From Amycolatopsis acididurans (lineage in GTDB: Bacteria > Actinomycetota > Actinomycetes > Mycobacteriales > Pseudonocardiaceae): a stretch of 64,000 bases of DNA. Numbering within the stretch: position 1 is the stretch's first letter; each line of letters starts with the position of its first letter. The translations under genes were made by a program, and so were the position numbers. Under the pieces are notes generated by a model. It did no database searches. It saw nothing but the letters and a program-made list of their open reading frames with translations, and had not been told where the DNA came from. Shown one piece after another: positions 19,151 through 28,842 of the stretch. The stretch lies in assembly GCF_012328925.1 (NCBI RefSeq), contig NZ_JAAXLS010000013.1, forward strand, positions 62,001 through 126,000. Reading direction: 5' to 3'.

Positions 19151-20205
19151 CACTGCATGCCGAGATCGAGCTGGTCAGGGGCAGCTTCGAGTTGGCGGTG
19201 GAGTTCGACGTCCCGGCGGGCACCGTACTGGCGATCCTCGGGCCGAACGGTTCCGGCAAGTCGAGCCTGCTCGGCAGTTTGTCCGGATTACTGCGGCCAC
19301 ACCGCGCCACGGTCACGTTCGGCGGCAGGCCGTTGCACGGGCTGCCGCCGCACGAGCGTGCCGTGGGCCTGCTGTCGCAGGACCCGCTGCTGTTCCCGCA
19401 TCTGTCCGCTGTGGACAACGTGGCGTTCGCGCCGCGTTCGAAGGGAGCGGGCCGGGCGGAGGCACGCGAGATCGCGCACCGGTGGCTGGCCGAGGTGGAC
19501 GCCGCCGGACTCGCCGACCACAAACCGGCGCAGCTGTCCGGAGGGCAGGCGCAGCGGGTGGCGGTCGCGCGTGCGCTGGCGGGCGAGCCGGACCTGCTGC
19601 TGCTCGACGAGCCGCTGGCCGCGCTGGACGTGGACGCCGCGCCGGCGATCCGCGGGCTGCTGCGGCGGGTGCTCGGTATGAACAGCACCCGCGCGACGAT
19701 CCTGGTCACCCACGATCCGCTCGACGCGCTCGCGCTCGCCGATCACGTGCTGGTGATGGCGGCGGGGCAGGCGGTCGAGCGCGGGCCGACGCGCGAGGTG
19801 CTGGCCGCGCCGCGAACCTCGTTCACGGCCCGCATCGCGGGGCTCAACCTGATCGCCGGGACGGCGGTCGCGGAAGGCCTGCGTGCCGAGGACGGTCGTC
19901 TCATCGCCGGGATGCTGAGCGAGGACGCCGCGCTGGGCGAGCCGGCTGTCGCGGTGTTCGAGCCGAGCGCGGTGTCCGTCTATCCCGCCGAGGACGGTCA
20001 TCCCGGCAGTCCACGCAATACGATCGCCACCTCGGTCACCGCGGTGGAACCGCACGGCCCGATCATCCGGCTGCGGACCGAGGCGGGGCTCTCGGCCGAC
20101 CTCACCCCGGCCGCCGTCGCCGATCTGCGGCTGGAGCCCGGTACGCCTGTCCGGCTGTCGATCAAAGCGACGACGGTGACGGTGCATCCCGCGCTCGCCC
20201 CATAA
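19147..20205 (+). CDS. modC: Molybdate ABC transporter ATPase ModC
   Basis: 352-residue ATPase that drives molybdate import. Walker A is GPNGSGKSS near 36-44, the signature is [15 protein letters not shown], Walker B is [12 protein letters not shown], and a His switch is in LVTHDP. The C-terminal ~130 residues hold a TOBE/Mop domain for oxyanion binding. GTG 19147 overlaps the modB stop (GTGA). Confidence 0.93.
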   Translation: MTLHAEIELVRGSFELAVEFDVPAGTVLAILGPNGSGKSSLLGSLSGLLRPHRATVTFGGRPLHGLPPHERAVGLLSQDPLLFPHLSAVDNVAFAPRSKGAGRAEAREIAHRWLAEVDAAGLADHKPAQLSGGQAQRVAVARALAGEPDLLLLDEPLAALDVDAAPAIRGLLRRVLGMNSTRATILVTHDPLDALALADHVLVMAAGQAVERGPTREVLAAPRTSFTARIAGLNLIAGTAVAEGLRAEDGRLIAGMLSEDAALGEPAVAVFEPSAVSVYPAEDGHPGSPRNTIATSVTAVEPHGPIIRLRTEAGLSADLTPAAVADLRLEPGTPVRLSIKATTVTVHPALAP

Positions 20206-20215
20206 GCTAGGGCCC

Positions 20216-21010
20216 ATGACGCAGTGGACGTATCTGACCGACATGGACGGTGTGCTCGTACACGAGGAGCACATGGTCCCGGGCGCCGACGAGTTCCTCG
20301 CCGAGTTGCGGGCCAGCGACACCGCGTTCCTGGTACTGACGAACAACTCCATCTACACCCCGCGTGACCTGCGCGCCCGCCTGCTGCGCAGCGGACTCGA
20401 CGTGCCGGAGGAGCGGATCTGGACCTCCGCGCTCGCGACCGCGAAGTTCCTCGACAGCCAGCGCCCCGGCGGTTCGGCGTTCGTGATCGGCGAGGCCGGT
20501 CTCACCACGGCGCTGCACGAGGCCGGATACGTGCTGACCGACCGCGACCCGGACTACGTGGTCCTCGGCGAGACCCGCACCTACAGCTTCACCGCGATCA
20601 CCCGCGCCATCCGGATGATCGAGGCCGGTGCGAAGTTCATCGCCACCAACCCCGACCCGACCGGCCCCAGCCTGGAGGGCCTGCTGCCCGCCACCGGCTC
20701 GATCGCGGCGCTGATCGAGCGCGCGACCGGCCGTTCCCCGTACTTCGTCGGCAAGCCGAACCCGCTGATGATGCGGTCGGCGCTGAACACCCTCGGCGTG
20801 CATTCCGAGCACACGCTCATGATCGGCGACCGGATGGACACCGACGTGCACTCCGGTATCGAGGCGGGGCTGAAGACGATCCTCGTGCTCACCGGGATCT
20901 CCACGAAGGAGTCGGCCGAGCGCTACCCGTACCGGCCCACCGCGGTGATCGACTCGATCGCCGACCTGGTCGGCCGCACCCAGGACCCGTTCAGCTCCGG
21001 GCTGGTCTGA
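20216..21010 (+). CDS. HAD-IIA family phosphatase (NagD-like)
   Basis: 264-residue cytoplasmic hydrolase. The nucleophile loop DMDGVL begins at residue 9, the second motif is LTNNS, and the metal motif is [10 protein letters not shown] near 200-209, with a C2-type cap between. Family members remove phosphate from nucleotides or sugar phosphates. It starts 10 bases after modC, but there is no functional link to molybdate known. Confidence 0.88.
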   Translation: MTQWTYLTDMDGVLVHEEHMVPGADEFLAELRASDTAFLVLTNNSIYTPRDLRARLLRSGLDVPEERIWTSALATAKFLDSQRPGGSAFVIGEAGLTTALHEAGYVLTDRDPDYVVLGETRTYSFTAITRAIRMIEAGAKFIATNPDPTGPSLEGLLPATGSIAALIERATGRSPYFVGKPNPLMMRSALNTLGVHSEHTLMIGDRMDTDVHSGIEAGLKTILVLTGISTKESAERYPYRPTAVIDSIADLVGRTQDPFSSGLV

Positions 21011-21042
21011 GAGAAGTACTGAGCAGGGCTTATGGTCGAGGG

Positions 21043-21843
21043 GTGGATGTCCCGACCTATGTCGTAGGCGACGTGCACGGGCATCGCGACGAACTGGCCG
21101 ACGCCCTGCGCGAGCACAAGCTCATCGACGACTCCGACGAATGGTGTGGTGCCGAGGCGAACCTGTGGTTCCTCGGCGATTTCGTCGACCGCGGTCCGGA
21201 CGGCGTCGGTGTGATCGACCTGGTGATGGGCTTGCAGGACCAGGCGGAGCAGGCCGGCGGCTCGGTGCGCACGCTGCTCGGCAACCACGAGATCCTGCTG
21301 ATGGGCATGTACCACTTCGGCGATACGGCGGTGCCCTCGGACTTCGGGCCGCGCAGTTTCGCGCGCAGCTGGGAGATCAACGGCGGGCAACTGTCCGATC
21401 AGGACGCGCTCACCGACGACCACATCGAGTGGCTGTCCACCCGGCCGCTGGTCGCGCACGCGGCGGATCACCTGCTGCTGCACTCGGACACGCTCGAGTA
21501 CCTGGACTGGGGCGACACCGTCGAGGAGATCAACGAGACGGCGCAGGAGATCTTCGCCGGTGACGACCTCGCGTCCTGGTGGGACGTGTGGCGCCGGATG
21601 ACCACCAGGTACGCGTTCCGTGGTGCGGACGGCGCGGCCGTCGCCGAGCGGCTGCTGGCCCAGCTCGGCGGGCAGCGGATCGTGCACGGGCACAGTGTGA
21701 TCGCCGACCAGCTCGGTATCCACCCCACCCAGATCGAGTCGCCGTACCTGTACGCGGGCGGCAAGGTGCTCGGTATCGACGGTGGCCTGTTCGTCGGCGG
21801 GCCTTGTCTCGTGGTGCGCCTGCCCTGGGAGCCCGAGGACTGA
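21043..21843 (+). CDS. Calcineurin-like metallophosphoesterase
   Basis: 266-residue phosphatase of the PPP/ApaH-like type. Metal and active-site motifs are GDVHGH (Asp10, His12), GDFVDRGPD (Asp46) and GNHE (Asn81-His82), plus a later HGHS. It could act on phosphoproteins or dinucleotides; the substrate is not evident. GTG start 32 bases after the HAD gene. Confidence 0.88.
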   Translation: MDVPTYVVGDVHGHRDELADALREHKLIDDSDEWCGAEANLWFLGDFVDRGPDGVGVIDLVMGLQDQAEQAGGSVRTLLGNHEILLMGMYHFGDTAVPSDFGPRSFARSWEINGGQLSDQDALTDDHIEWLSTRPLVAHAADHLLLHSDTLEYLDWGDTVEEINETAQEIFAGDDLASWWDVWRRMTTRYAFRGADGAAVAERLLAQLGGQRIVHGHSVIADQLGIHPTQIESPYLYAGGKVLGIDGGLFVGGPCLVVRLPWEPED

Positions 21844-21884
21844 ATCCCGGACATTTCTGTCCCGCGGGCTCGTCAGACCTGAAA

Positions 21885-21899
21885 TCTAGCATCGCTAGA
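21885..21899. promoter_or_regulatory. Operator-like dyad 1 upstream of the DUF1772 gene
   Basis: TCTAGC-ATC-GCTAGA, a perfect 6-bp inverted repeat with a three-base spacer, 66 bp upstream of the start. A related half-site, TCTAGT, lies at 21918-21923. Confidence 0.65.
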
Positions 21900-21935
21900 C
21901 ATTGGGTCGACGGCATGTCTAGTATCGATCCTACA

Positions 21936-21950
21936 TCTAGCAACGCTAGA
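21936..21950. promoter_or_regulatory. Operator-like dyad 2 upstream of the DUF1772 gene
   Basis: TCTAGC-AAC-GCTAGA, the same 6-bp arms as dyad 1, 51 bp further on and ending 14 bases before the ATG. Two copies of the same dyad suggest cooperative repressor binding; no regulator gene is adjacent. Confidence 0.68.
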
Positions 21951-21964
21951 AACCGGGAGGGATC

Positions 21965-22408
21965 ATGCTGGACGTACTCGCCGTGGTCACGGTGGTCGTG
22001 GTCGGAGTGATGGTGGGCGTGGAGTTCGCGGTGGCGGTGTTCGTCAACCCGATCCTCGACCGGATCCCCGGCGACGGCGGGCTCGGCGCACGCAGCGACG
22101 GGGCGCGCGTGCTCGGCGGAGTCATGCCGGTCTGGTACATCGGCTCCGTCGTGCTCGGCGCGGTGTGGGCGGTGCTGGCGTGGGGCCGGACCGGTGCGCC
22201 GTTCGTGGTCGCGGGCGTGGCGCTGCTCCTGCTGAGCGTGGTGCTGTCGCTCCTGGTGCTGGTGCCGATCAACGCGCGCGCCAAGACGTGGTCGGCCGAG
22301 AGCGCGCCTGCCGACTGGAAGCAGCAGGCGCGCCGGTGGGACCGGTTCCACTACCTGCGCGTCGGCGTCATCGTGCTCGCCTTCGCCTCGCTGGCCATCG
22401 CCCGCTAA
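21965..22408 (+). CDS. DUF1772-type membrane protein
   Basis: 147-residue integral membrane protein with four hydrophobic helices (near 5-28, 50-70, 75-100 and 127-145). ATG 21965 follows GGGAGG at 21955-21960. The family resembles anthrone-oxygenase-like small membrane proteins, but no activity can be assigned. Preceded by two TCTAGC dyads. Its TAA interlocks with the TAG of the convergent YccF gene. Confidence 0.8.
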   Translation: MLDVLAVVTVVVVGVMVGVEFAVAVFVNPILDRIPGDGGLGARSDGARVLGGVMPVWYIGSVVLGAVWAVLAWGRTGAPFVVAGVALLLLSVVLSLLVLVPINARAKTWSAESAPADWKQQARRWDRFHYLRVGVIVLAFASLAIAR

Positions 22409-22782
22409 GCCGGCACGGGCACGATCTCGCGGCCCAGCGGGACGAGCGAGACCGGGATCAGCTTGAAGTTGGCCAGCCCCAGCGGAATACCGATGATCGT
22501 GACGCACAGCAGGAAACCGGTCACCAGATGCCCGAGCGCCAGCCACCAGCCCGCGAAGATGATCCACACGATGTTGCCGACCACCGAGCCGACGCCCGCG
22601 TCGCGCCGGTCGACCAGGGTGCGGCCGAAGGGCCACAAGGCGTAGTTCGCGATCCGGAACGACGCGATGCCGAACGGGATCGTGATGATCAGGACGCAGC
22701 AGATGATCCCGGCGACAACGTAGCCGAGCGCCATCCAGAACCCGGCGAGCACCAGCCAGATCACGTTCAACACGAGGTTCAT
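22405..22782 (-). CDS. YccF domain (DUF307) membrane protein
   Basis: 125-residue membrane protein with two repeated YccF modules, each with a hydrophobic pair followed by a conserved IPFGIASF or IPLGLANF motif. Function unknown. ATG 22782 overlaps the stop of phzF by one base. Corresponds in position to Rv0870c. Confidence 0.88.
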   Translation of the reverse strand: MNLVLNVIWLVLAGFWMALGYVVAGIICCVLIITIPFGIASFRIANYALWPFGRTLVDRRDAGVGSVVGNIVWIIFAGWWLALGHLVTGFLLCVTIIGIPLGLANFKLIPVSLVPLGREIVPVPA

Positions 22783-23543
22783 CAGACCAGCAACTCCCCG
22801 CTCAGCACGGTGACGGCCTGCCCGGCCAGCGTCACCCGCTCGGTGCCGGACCGGGCGCGGACGATGCCCCCGCGCTCGGAGGCCTGCTCGCCGACGAGTT
22901 CCGCCCGGCCCAGCCGGGCGGCCCAGAACGGGGCCAGCGTGCAGTGCGCCGAGCCGGTCACCGGGTCCTCCGGAACCCCGACGGCAGGGCCGAACACGCG
23001 GCTCACGAAGTCGATGCCCGGCCGGTCGCCGGGGGCGGTGACGACCACGCAGCGCGCCTGCCAGCCCGCGATGAGGTCGAGATCCGGTTCGACGGCACGG
23101 ACTTCCGCGGCGTCGGCGGCGAGCACGAGGATGTCCCACTTGCCGCGCAGCACCTCTTTGACGGTGACCCCGGGAAACGCCGGGACCACCTCGTCGGCCG
23201 AGGCGACGGGCGGGTCGGCGGGAAAGTCCATGCTGATCCAGCCGCCGTCGGCGCGGGTGCGCAGTTCACCGCTGCGGGTGCTGAAGACCTGCTCGCCACC
23301 GAGCACGTGCCCGGTGGCGAGCGTGGCGTGTCCGCACAGGTCCACCTCGACGGTGGGGGTGAACCACCGCAACGACTTCGGGCCCTCGCCGCCGACTTCG
23401 ACGAAGGCGGTCTCGGCGTGCTTCAGCTCGGCCGCGACCGACTGCATCCAGGCCGGATCAGCGGGTCCGTCCAGCAGCACCACACCGGCGGGATTGCCCG
23501 CGAAAGCCTTGTCGGTGAACGCATCGACGACATGAAGGCGCAT
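22782..23543 (-). CDS. PhzF-family isomerase
   Basis: 253-residue two-domain PhzF-like protein. The catalytic-type Glu44 is in HAETAFV, the second landmark is DLCGHATLATG, and a late motif is EDPVTGSAHC. Family members isomerise or epimerise small substrates (phenazine and diaminopimelate-related), but no phenazine genes are near, so this is a housekeeping or unknown-substrate member. Coupled with yccF by a TGATG overlap. Confidence 0.9.
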   Translation of the reverse strand: MRLHVVDAFTDKAFAGNPAGVVLLDGPADPAWMQSVAAELKHAETAFVEVGGEGPKSLRWFTPTVEVDLCGHATLATGHVLGGEQVFSTRSGELRTRADGGWISMDFPADPPVASADEVVPAFPGVTVKEVLRGKWDILVLAADAAEVRAVEPDLDLIAGWQARCVVVTAPGDRPGIDFVSRVFGPAVGVPEDPVTGSAHCTLAPFWAARLGRAELVGEQASERGGIVRARSGTERVTLAGQAVTVLSGELLV

Positions 23544-23570
23544 ATCGCCAGCCTAGCCCTCACGGCGAGT

Positions 23571-24533
23571 TCATCCCGCGATTTCGGCGAAGGCCTTCGC
23601 GTCCTCCTCGCCGAAGGTTTCCTCCAGTGTCTCCGGCGAGTAGTCGAGGTCGATCTGCTCCACCGGCACGCCCCGCGCGGACTCGATCGCACCGAGCCTG
23701 CGCTGCGCACGGTCGGCGGCGTAGTCGATGAACTCCTGCGGATCGTTGTCGAACGGGCGCGGCTCGGTGAACTGGTCGTTGACCCACTGGATCATCCCGA
23801 GCGCGTGCGGCAGCAGTTCGCCCATGCGCTGCTGCACGGCCTCCCACAGCGAGTCGTCGGCGGCGATGTGCCTGCGGCAGGTGAAGGTGCCCCACGCCAT
23901 GTGGCGGCGCTCGTCGTCACCGATGTGCTTCACCAACCGCTGCATCCCGGGCAGGATTCCCCGCTTCGTGCACACCTTCTGCCAGGCGTAGTACCCGGTC
24001 AGCGCGAGACTGCCCTCGATGACGTGGTTGTAGGTGACGCTCGCCCTGATCTGGTTGAGCGGGCTGGGATCCGTGGCGAGGATGCCGAGCGATTCGGGCA
24101 GCTCCTCGTAGAAAAGCTTGCGGTAGTGCGGATTCTCCGACACGAACGAGGTGAGGTCCCCGGTGAGCCCGACCGCGTCCATCCAGCGCCGGAACACCTC
24201 GGTGTGCTTGGCCTCCTCGAAGCAGAACTGGGAGAGGTACATCTCGTCGCCGAAACGGCCCTCGGCGGCCATCGCCCTCATGAACGGCTGGATGTCCTGC
24301 GTCACCGCCTCCTCGCCGGCGATGAACTGCGCGCACAAATAGGTCGCCGACCGGCGTTCGTCGTCGGTGAGGGTCTGCCAGTCCGCACCGTCCTTGCTGA
24401 AGTCGATGTCGGCCGGGTTCCAGAACTTCTTGTTGCCCTTGACGAACAGGCGCAGCGGGAAGGCGTCCCAGTTCAGCCCGCCCTGGCGCAACGAGGTGAA
24501 TCCGGTCCGGCGAGGCTGCAACGTTTCGGTCAT
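23571..24533 (-). CDS. R2-like ligand-binding oxidase (R2lox)
   Basis: 320-residue ferritin-like di-metal oxidase, related to ribonucleotide reductase R2 but lacking its radical role. All six metal ligands of the M. tuberculosis protein Rv0233 appear with a +6 offset: Glu74, Glu107, His110, Glu173, Glu208, His211. The Val77 and Tyr168 that form the ether crosslink are also present. The cofactor should be Mn/Fe. R2lox binds a fatty-acid-like ligand and is thought to be an oxidase of unknown substrate. It is three bases downstream of a TetR gene, forming an operon. Confidence 0.93.
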   Translation of the reverse strand: MTETLQPRRTGFTSLRQGGLNWDAFPLRLFVKGNKKFWNPADIDFSKDGADWQTLTDDERRSATYLCAQFIAGEEAVTQDIQPFMRAMAAEGRFGDEMYLSQFCFEEAKHTEVFRRWMDAVGLTGDLTSFVSENPHYRKLFYEELPESLGILATDPSPLNQIRASVTYNHVIEGSLALTGYYAWQKVCTKRGILPGMQRLVKHIGDDERRHMAWGTFTCRRHIAADDSLWEAVQQRMGELLPHALGMIQWVNDQFTEPRPFDNDPQEFIDYAADRAQRRLGAIESARGVPVEQIDLDYSPETLEETFGEEDAKAFAEIAG

Positions 24534-24536
24534 ATC

Positions 24537-25139
24537 TCACTCCATTGTGGACACTGTGTCGATCGCGGGGGATATCGCGGCGCAGACCTGATCGGCCGCC
24601 TCGGTCGCCGTGTGCGTCGGCAGCACGAGATGGCTCAGCGTCAGCCGCGTCACGGTCTCGGCGAGCAGCCGGGCCGTCGGCTCGTCGAGCGCGGGCAGGA
24701 ACTCCCGGTAGTGCTGGGTGGCGAGCTCGGTCGCCGCCGTCAGCACGGGCTCCCCGCGCGTGGTGAGCAGTGGCAGCAGGTCCTCGCCGACCTGCGTGCC
24801 CAGTGCCGAGGCGACCAGCTTGTTCTCCCGGCCGTGCTCGATGGTGTAGACGACCGCCTCGTGAATCCCGGCGAGCAGATCCGGCGCCGATTCGAACCGG
24901 CTGCGGATGCCTTCCAGGAACTCCGCGGTCGTCCGCAGCGCGACGGCCTGGACGAGCGCCGTCTTGTTGCCGAACTCGTTGTAGACCGTCTGCCTGCTCA
25001 CGCCCGCCGCCGCGGCCACGTCGGCCATCCGCAGACCGGAGTGACCCCGTGCGGCGAGCAGCGTCGTCGCCGCCTCGAGCAGGGTCTCCCGGAGCGATGC
25101 CTTGGTGCGCTCCGCGAAAGTGGGAGTGATGTCAGCCAC
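24537..25139 (-). CDS. TetR-family regulator of R2lox
   Basis: 200-residue repressor. The N-terminal HTH includes MADVAAAAGVSRQTVYNEFG near 38-57, and the ligand domain follows. It is upstream of, and probably cotranscribed with, the R2lox gene. A 7-bp-arm dyad (25148-25174) lies just upstream and may be its operator. The effector could be a lipid, given the R2lox ligand; that is inference. Confidence 0.9.
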   Translation of the reverse strand: MADITPTFAERTKASLRETLLEAATTLLAARGHSGLRMADVAAAAGVSRQTVYNEFGNKTALVQAVALRTTAEFLEGIRSRFESAPDLLAGIHEAVVYTIEHGRENKLVASALGTQVGEDLLPLLTTRGEPVLTAATELATQHYREFLPALDEPTARLLAETVTRLTLSHLVLPTHTATEAADQVCAAISPAIDTVSTME

Positions 25140-25147
25140 ACGGACAG

Positions 25148-25174
25148 CTTGACACAGGTCTATCCAATGTCAAG
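25148..25174. promoter_or_regulatory. Candidate operator upstream of tetR-R2lox
   Basis: CTTGACA (25148-25154) and TGTCAAG (25168-25174) form a perfect 7-bp dyad with 13-base spacer, between the TetR start and the divergent HAD gene. A further CTTGAC copy at 25178 strengthens the case for regulator binding. Confidence 0.55.
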
Positions 25175-25222
25175 ACGCTTGACCTGTTCGAGTCCTGTGT
25201 AAAGCAAGATACGGTGGTCGGT

Positions 25223-25846
25223 ATGGGGATGACCGTGGGTTTCGACCTGGATATGACGCTGATCGACCCGAGACCGGGAATGACCGCGGTCATGAACGTG
25301 CTCGGCGAGGAGGCCGGGCTGGCGCTGGACGGCGAGTACTTCGCCGCGCACCTCGGCCCGCCGCTGGATCAGGTGCTGCGCGAGTTCGGCGCGCCCGAGG
25401 ACCGCATCCCCGCGTTGGTCGCGCGGTTCCGCGAGCTGTACCCGGAGATCGTCATCCCCAGCACGATCGCGTTGCCCGGTGCACACGCCGCGCTCGAAGC
25501 GGTGCGCCGCGCGGGCGGGCAAACGCTTGTGGTGACAGGGAAATTCGGCCCCAACGCGGAACGGCACGTCAAGGCGCTCGGGTTCGAGGTGGACGTGCTC
25601 GTCGGCGAACTGTGGGCCGACGGCAAGGCGGCGGCGCTGCGCGAGCACCGTGCGCTCGCCTACGCCGGTGACCACCTCGGCGACATCCGGGGCGCGCTGG
25701 CCGCCGGCGTGACGCCGATCGGGGTCGCCACCGGCCCGTGCGCGCGCGAGGAGCTGACCGCCGCCGGCGCGGAGGTCGTTTTCGACAGCCTGGAGGAATT
25801 TCCCGGCTGGCTCAGCGCTTCCGGTGTTCGCGCATCAGTGCGATGA
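25223..25846 (+). CDS. HAD-family hydrolase
   Basis: 207-residue hydrolase. ATG 25223 (MGMTVGFDLDMT) is preferred; an in-frame GTG at 25214 is possible. The nucleophile motif is FDLDMTLID, the second is VVTGK, and the metal loop is YAGDHLGD. Probably a phosphoglycolate-phosphatase-like enzyme; substrate not evident. The 3' end overlaps a small convergent membrane-protein gene by 35 bases. Confidence 0.85.
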   Translation: MGMTVGFDLDMTLIDPRPGMTAVMNVLGEEAGLALDGEYFAAHLGPPLDQVLREFGAPEDRIPALVARFRELYPEIVIPSTIALPGAHAALEAVRRAGGQTLVVTGKFGPNAERHVKALGFEVDVLVGELWADGKAAALREHRALAYAGDHLGDIRGALAAGVTPIGVATGPCAREELTAAGAEVVFDSLEEFPGWLSASGVRASVR

Positions 25847-26033
25847 GGCCGAGCGCGATCCCCAGCGGGGTCGCGATACCCGCGAGCGCGGACAGCCACA
25901 CGGGCAGATCACGCAGTCCCGCGGCGAACATGACGAACACGACCAGCACGGCCAGTACGCCGAGGGCGAACACGCCGATCCCGACCCGCATCAGCCAGGG
26001 TTTGCGCGGATATGTCTTGGCCGCAGTCTGCAT
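25812..26033 (-). CDS. Small two-helix membrane protein
   Basis: 73-residue protein with two hydrophobic segments (about 17-38 and 47-64) and basic ends (AKTYPRKPW and EHRKR). No family recognised. It overlaps the HAD gene's last 35 bases on the opposite strand. The clean charge pattern supports a real gene; otherwise this is a weak call. Confidence 0.6.
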   Translation of the reverse strand: MQTAAKTYPRKPWLMRVGIGVFALGVLAVLVVFVMFAAGLRDLPVWLSALAGIATPLGIALGLIALMREHRKR

Positions 26034-26212
26034 GCGTCCAGGTTAAACGAGCGGTGGTCCGGCCCGGTCCCCGAGATACACGCGCGGTATCCACTTCTCC
26101 CCGGGGCGCCGACCGGGATAGGCTGGACGGTACGCGTCCTGGGTACGCCCGGGGCGCGTTCGTCGTGCAGGGCACGCGAGGTAACAAGCAGAGCGAAGGA
26201 ACGGTGAGGGCA

Positions 26213-26599
26213 GTGCCGACCGGCAAGGTCAAGTGGTACGACGCGGAGAAGGGGTTCGGCTTCGTCACCCAGGATGGTGGCGAGGACGTCTATATCCGCA
26301 AGACCGCGCTCCCGCAAGGAGTAGAGGCACTCAAGGCAGGCCAGCGGCTGGAGTTCGGCGTCGCTGACGGCCGCCGCGGTCCGCAGGCGCTGTCCGTCCA
26401 GCTGATCGACTCGCTGCCGTCGGTCGCGGAGGCGCGCCGCCGCCCGGCCGAGGAGCTGCACGGCCTCGTCGAGGACATGATCAAGCTGCTCGAGATGAAG
26501 GTGCAGCCGGACCTGCGCCGCGGCCGCTACCCCGACCGCAAGAACACCAAGCGCATCGCCGAAGTCATGCGCGCGGTCGCGCGCGACCTCGACCCGTAA
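26213..26599 (+). CDS. Cold-shock domain protein with C-terminal extension (CspB-like)
   Basis: 128-residue RNA/DNA-binding protein. The cold-shock fold is at 3-65 with [15 protein letters not shown] as RNP1-like motif and VYIRKTALP as the RNP2 region. A helical Arg/Lys-rich C-terminal extension of about 60 residues follows. GTG 26213 is chosen because the fold starts there. Position matches cspB (Rv0871). Confidence 0.9.
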   Translation: MPTGKVKWYDAEKGFGFVTQDGGEDVYIRKTALPQGVEALKAGQRLEFGVADGRRGPQALSVQLIDSLPSVAEARRRPAEELHGLVEDMIKLLEMKVQPDLRRGRYPDRKNTKRIAEVMRAVARDLDP

Positions 26600-26605
26600 G
26601 CCGGC

Positions 26606-27124
26606 TCAGCCCGGCTGGATCTGCAGCGACCACAGGGATCGCGCGACGAGTTGCGGGTTGCCGTTCTCGTCGAGCACCGGTTTGCCCGACTGGTCTGCGG
26701 CGTAGGCCGCGCCGATCCGCTGCACCTCGACGACCACGAGCTGGTCGGCCGGGGTGGGCGCGGTCGCGGTGTAGGCGAGCCGCGTGCTCGGCGAGAAGAA
26801 CTGCTGCTTGATCTTCAGCTGGCCGCCCGCGGCCGCGTCGGCGTACTGCACGTTGACCAGCCACGGCGTGTCGCTCACCTCGGAGGGCACCGAGATCTGC
26901 ACCGGCTTGCCGGCCCGTACCTTCAGCCGGGCCGTCGCGTTCGCGTCCTTGTCGCAGTTGCGGACCAGTGCGTCACAGTTCACGACGGGGGCTGCGGTCA
27001 CCGTGTGACCGTCGCCGTAGAACGTGATTTCGGGTGGGCTCGCCGCTGCCGAGCAACCCGTGAGTGCCAACGCACCGCCAGCCAGCAGAACCGCGATTCG
27101 ACTACGCCGCATGGGTTGAAACAC
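26606..27124 (-). CDS. DUF2771-type lipoprotein
   Basis: 172-residue exported lipoprotein: a basic start, hydrophobic run and lipobox LTGC at 22-25. The mature part is a beta-rich domain with a Cys pair (NCDALVRNCDK). Function unknown. Position matches Rv0875c. The stop is only six bases beyond the convergent cspB stop. Confidence 0.82.
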   Translation of the reverse strand: MFQPMRRSRIAVLLAGGALALTGCSAAASPPEITFYGDGHTVTAAPVVNCDALVRNCDKDANATARLKVRAGKPVQISVPSEVSDTPWLVNVQYADAAAGGQLKIKQQFFSPSTRLAYTATAPTPADQLVVVEVQRIGAAYAADQSGKPVLDENGNPQLVARSLWSLQIQPG

Positions 27125-27127
27125 TAA

Positions 27128-28801
27128 TTAGGCCACGGTGCGGGCCGGACGTTGGGGGCGTTTCCCGCCGAGCCACGGCAGCAGCGAACCGCCCCGGTAC
27201 ACCAGGAACGTCTGCGTCAGCCCGAGCGCGAGCAGCAGCGACACCACGAGGAACCCGAGCCAGTAGGTGGGCGGCAGCAGCAGCCCGACCGCGCCGCCGA
27301 ACACCCAGGCGAGCTGCAGCACCGTCTCGGAACGGCCGAACGCCGACGCGCGCGACTCCTCCGGCAGATCGTGCTGGATCACCGCGTCGAGACTGACCTT
27401 CGCCAGGGCGCTCGCGGTGGACCCGACGAGACCGACGATCGCGGCAGTCACGAGCCCGGACATGACCGCGGCGAGGATCGTCGAGGCCAGCGTGGCCGCG
27501 AGCGAGCCGAGCACGACCTGCGCGGGATGCCCGAACTGGGAACGGGAACCGAGCGCGTTGCCGAGGAACCCGCCGACACCGGCGGCCGCGCCGATCGCGC
27601 CCAGCATCAGCAGCTGGTTGAACGGGCTCGCCCCGCTGGTCTCGGCGTGCGCCTTGACCGCGAACGCCGCGAACATCATCAAAAACCCGGTGAGCACGCG
27701 GATGGAACCGTTGCCCCACAAGCCGATCACGATGTCCTGGCCGAGCGGCTGGCGCTTCTTCTTGCGCCGGATCGGACGCGTCTTGAGCGACGCCGGGACC
27801 TCGCCCTCGGTGACCTCGACCCACGACGGGATGCGCATCGACTGCGCGCCCTGCGCCAGACAGATCAGCGCCGTGAACCACAGCGCGCCCGCCGAGCCGA
27901 ACAACGAGCCGACCCCGCTGGCGATCGCGCCGAACACACCGCCGGCGGCGAGCCCGAAGACGGTGAGCCGCGCGTTGGTCTTGGACAGCGTGATCTCCGG
28001 CGGCACCACGCGTGGCGTGACCGCGGATTTGAGGACCGTGAACGACTTCGACAGCACCATCGAGCCCAGCGCCGCCGGATACAGGCCCCAGTCGTTGAAG
28101 TGCAGCGCCATCAGCACGGCCATGAACGCCATGCCGAGTGACGCGACACACATCGCGAGCCTGCGCCCGCGCTGGATCTTGTCGAGCGCGGGACCGATGA
28201 TCGGTGCGACCAGTGCGAACGGCGCGATGGTGATCAGCAGGTACAGCGCGACCTTGCCGCGGCTTTCCCCGCTGGTCGCCGCGAAGAACAACGTGTTGGC
28301 CAGCGCGACCGCCAGTGCCGCGTCGCCGGCGTAGTTCAGCATCACCGCGTAGGTGAGCGAGGTGAGGCCGGACTTGTCGGCGCCGTCGGCCTTCGCGGCC
28401 TTCTGGAACGCGCCGACCGCCTTGCCGCTGAGCTCCCGGCTGCGCAGTGCCGCGACCCGGGTGACCGTCAGCTTCTTCGGCATCCTCGGGAACCCGCCCG
28501 CGGTCGCCTCGGTGCGGTTGCGCGCGGGCTCCTCGGGTCTGGGCCTCGGCTGTTCCCTGGCGTAGCCGTCGGTGCCGTAGTGCTCGTACAGCGGTTCGGT
28601 CCGCCGCGGCGGTGGTGGGGGCGGAGTGCGCGGCGGGTACGGGCGCGCGCCGCGAGGCGGCGGCGTCGAGGACCGGAACGCCGTCGTCGGCGGCTCCTCC
28701 GTGGTCTGCTGGCGGGCCTCGGTGTAGAAGCGGCTGGGCGCGCCGGAGCTGGCCGGGCGGCCGGCCCCCGGCTCCGGCGTCCACTTCCGTTTGCGACCCA
28801 C
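27128..28801 (-). CDS. Large MFS-type membrane protein (Rv0876c-like)
   Basis: 557-residue transporter. The first ~100 residues are Pro/Arg/Glu-rich and cytoplasmic, then about twelve membrane helices follow. GTG 28801 (MGRKRKW) is preceded by GAAGGG. Substrate unknown; the conserved place next to the DUF2771 lipoprotein suggests an old gene pair. It ends three bases from the upstream end of that lipoprotein gene. Confidence 0.88.
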   Translation of the reverse strand: MGRKRKWTPEPGAGRPASSGAPSRFYTEARQQTTEEPPTTAFRSSTPPPRGARPYPPRTPPPPPPRRTEPLYEHYGTDGYAREQPRPRPEEPARNRTEATAGGFPRMPKKLTVTRVAALRSRELSGKAVGAFQKAAKADGADKSGLTSLTYAVMLNYAGDAALAVALANTLFFAATSGESRGKVALYLLITIAPFALVAPIIGPALDKIQRGRRLAMCVASLGMAFMAVLMALHFNDWGLYPAALGSMVLSKSFTVLKSAVTPRVVPPEITLSKTNARLTVFGLAAGGVFGAIASGVGSLFGSAGALWFTALICLAQGAQSMRIPSWVEVTEGEVPASLKTRPIRRKKKRQPLGQDIVIGLWGNGSIRVLTGFLMMFAAFAVKAHAETSGASPFNQLLMLGAIGAAAGVGGFLGNALGSRSQFGHPAQVVLGSLAATLASTILAAVMSGLVTAAIVGLVGSTASALAKVSLDAVIQHDLPEESRASAFGRSETVLQLAWVFGGAVGLLLPPTYWLGFLVVSLLLALGLTQTFLVYRGGSLLPWLGGKRPQRPARTVA

Positions 28802-28842
28802 CCTTCAATCTTGCCCCATGACCTGCTGGACGTGCTCACTGA

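Noticed and set aside
27102..28808. 568-residue minus-strand frame over the MFS gene
   Set aside because: Offset frame of a clear membrane protein; Arg/Gly-rich.
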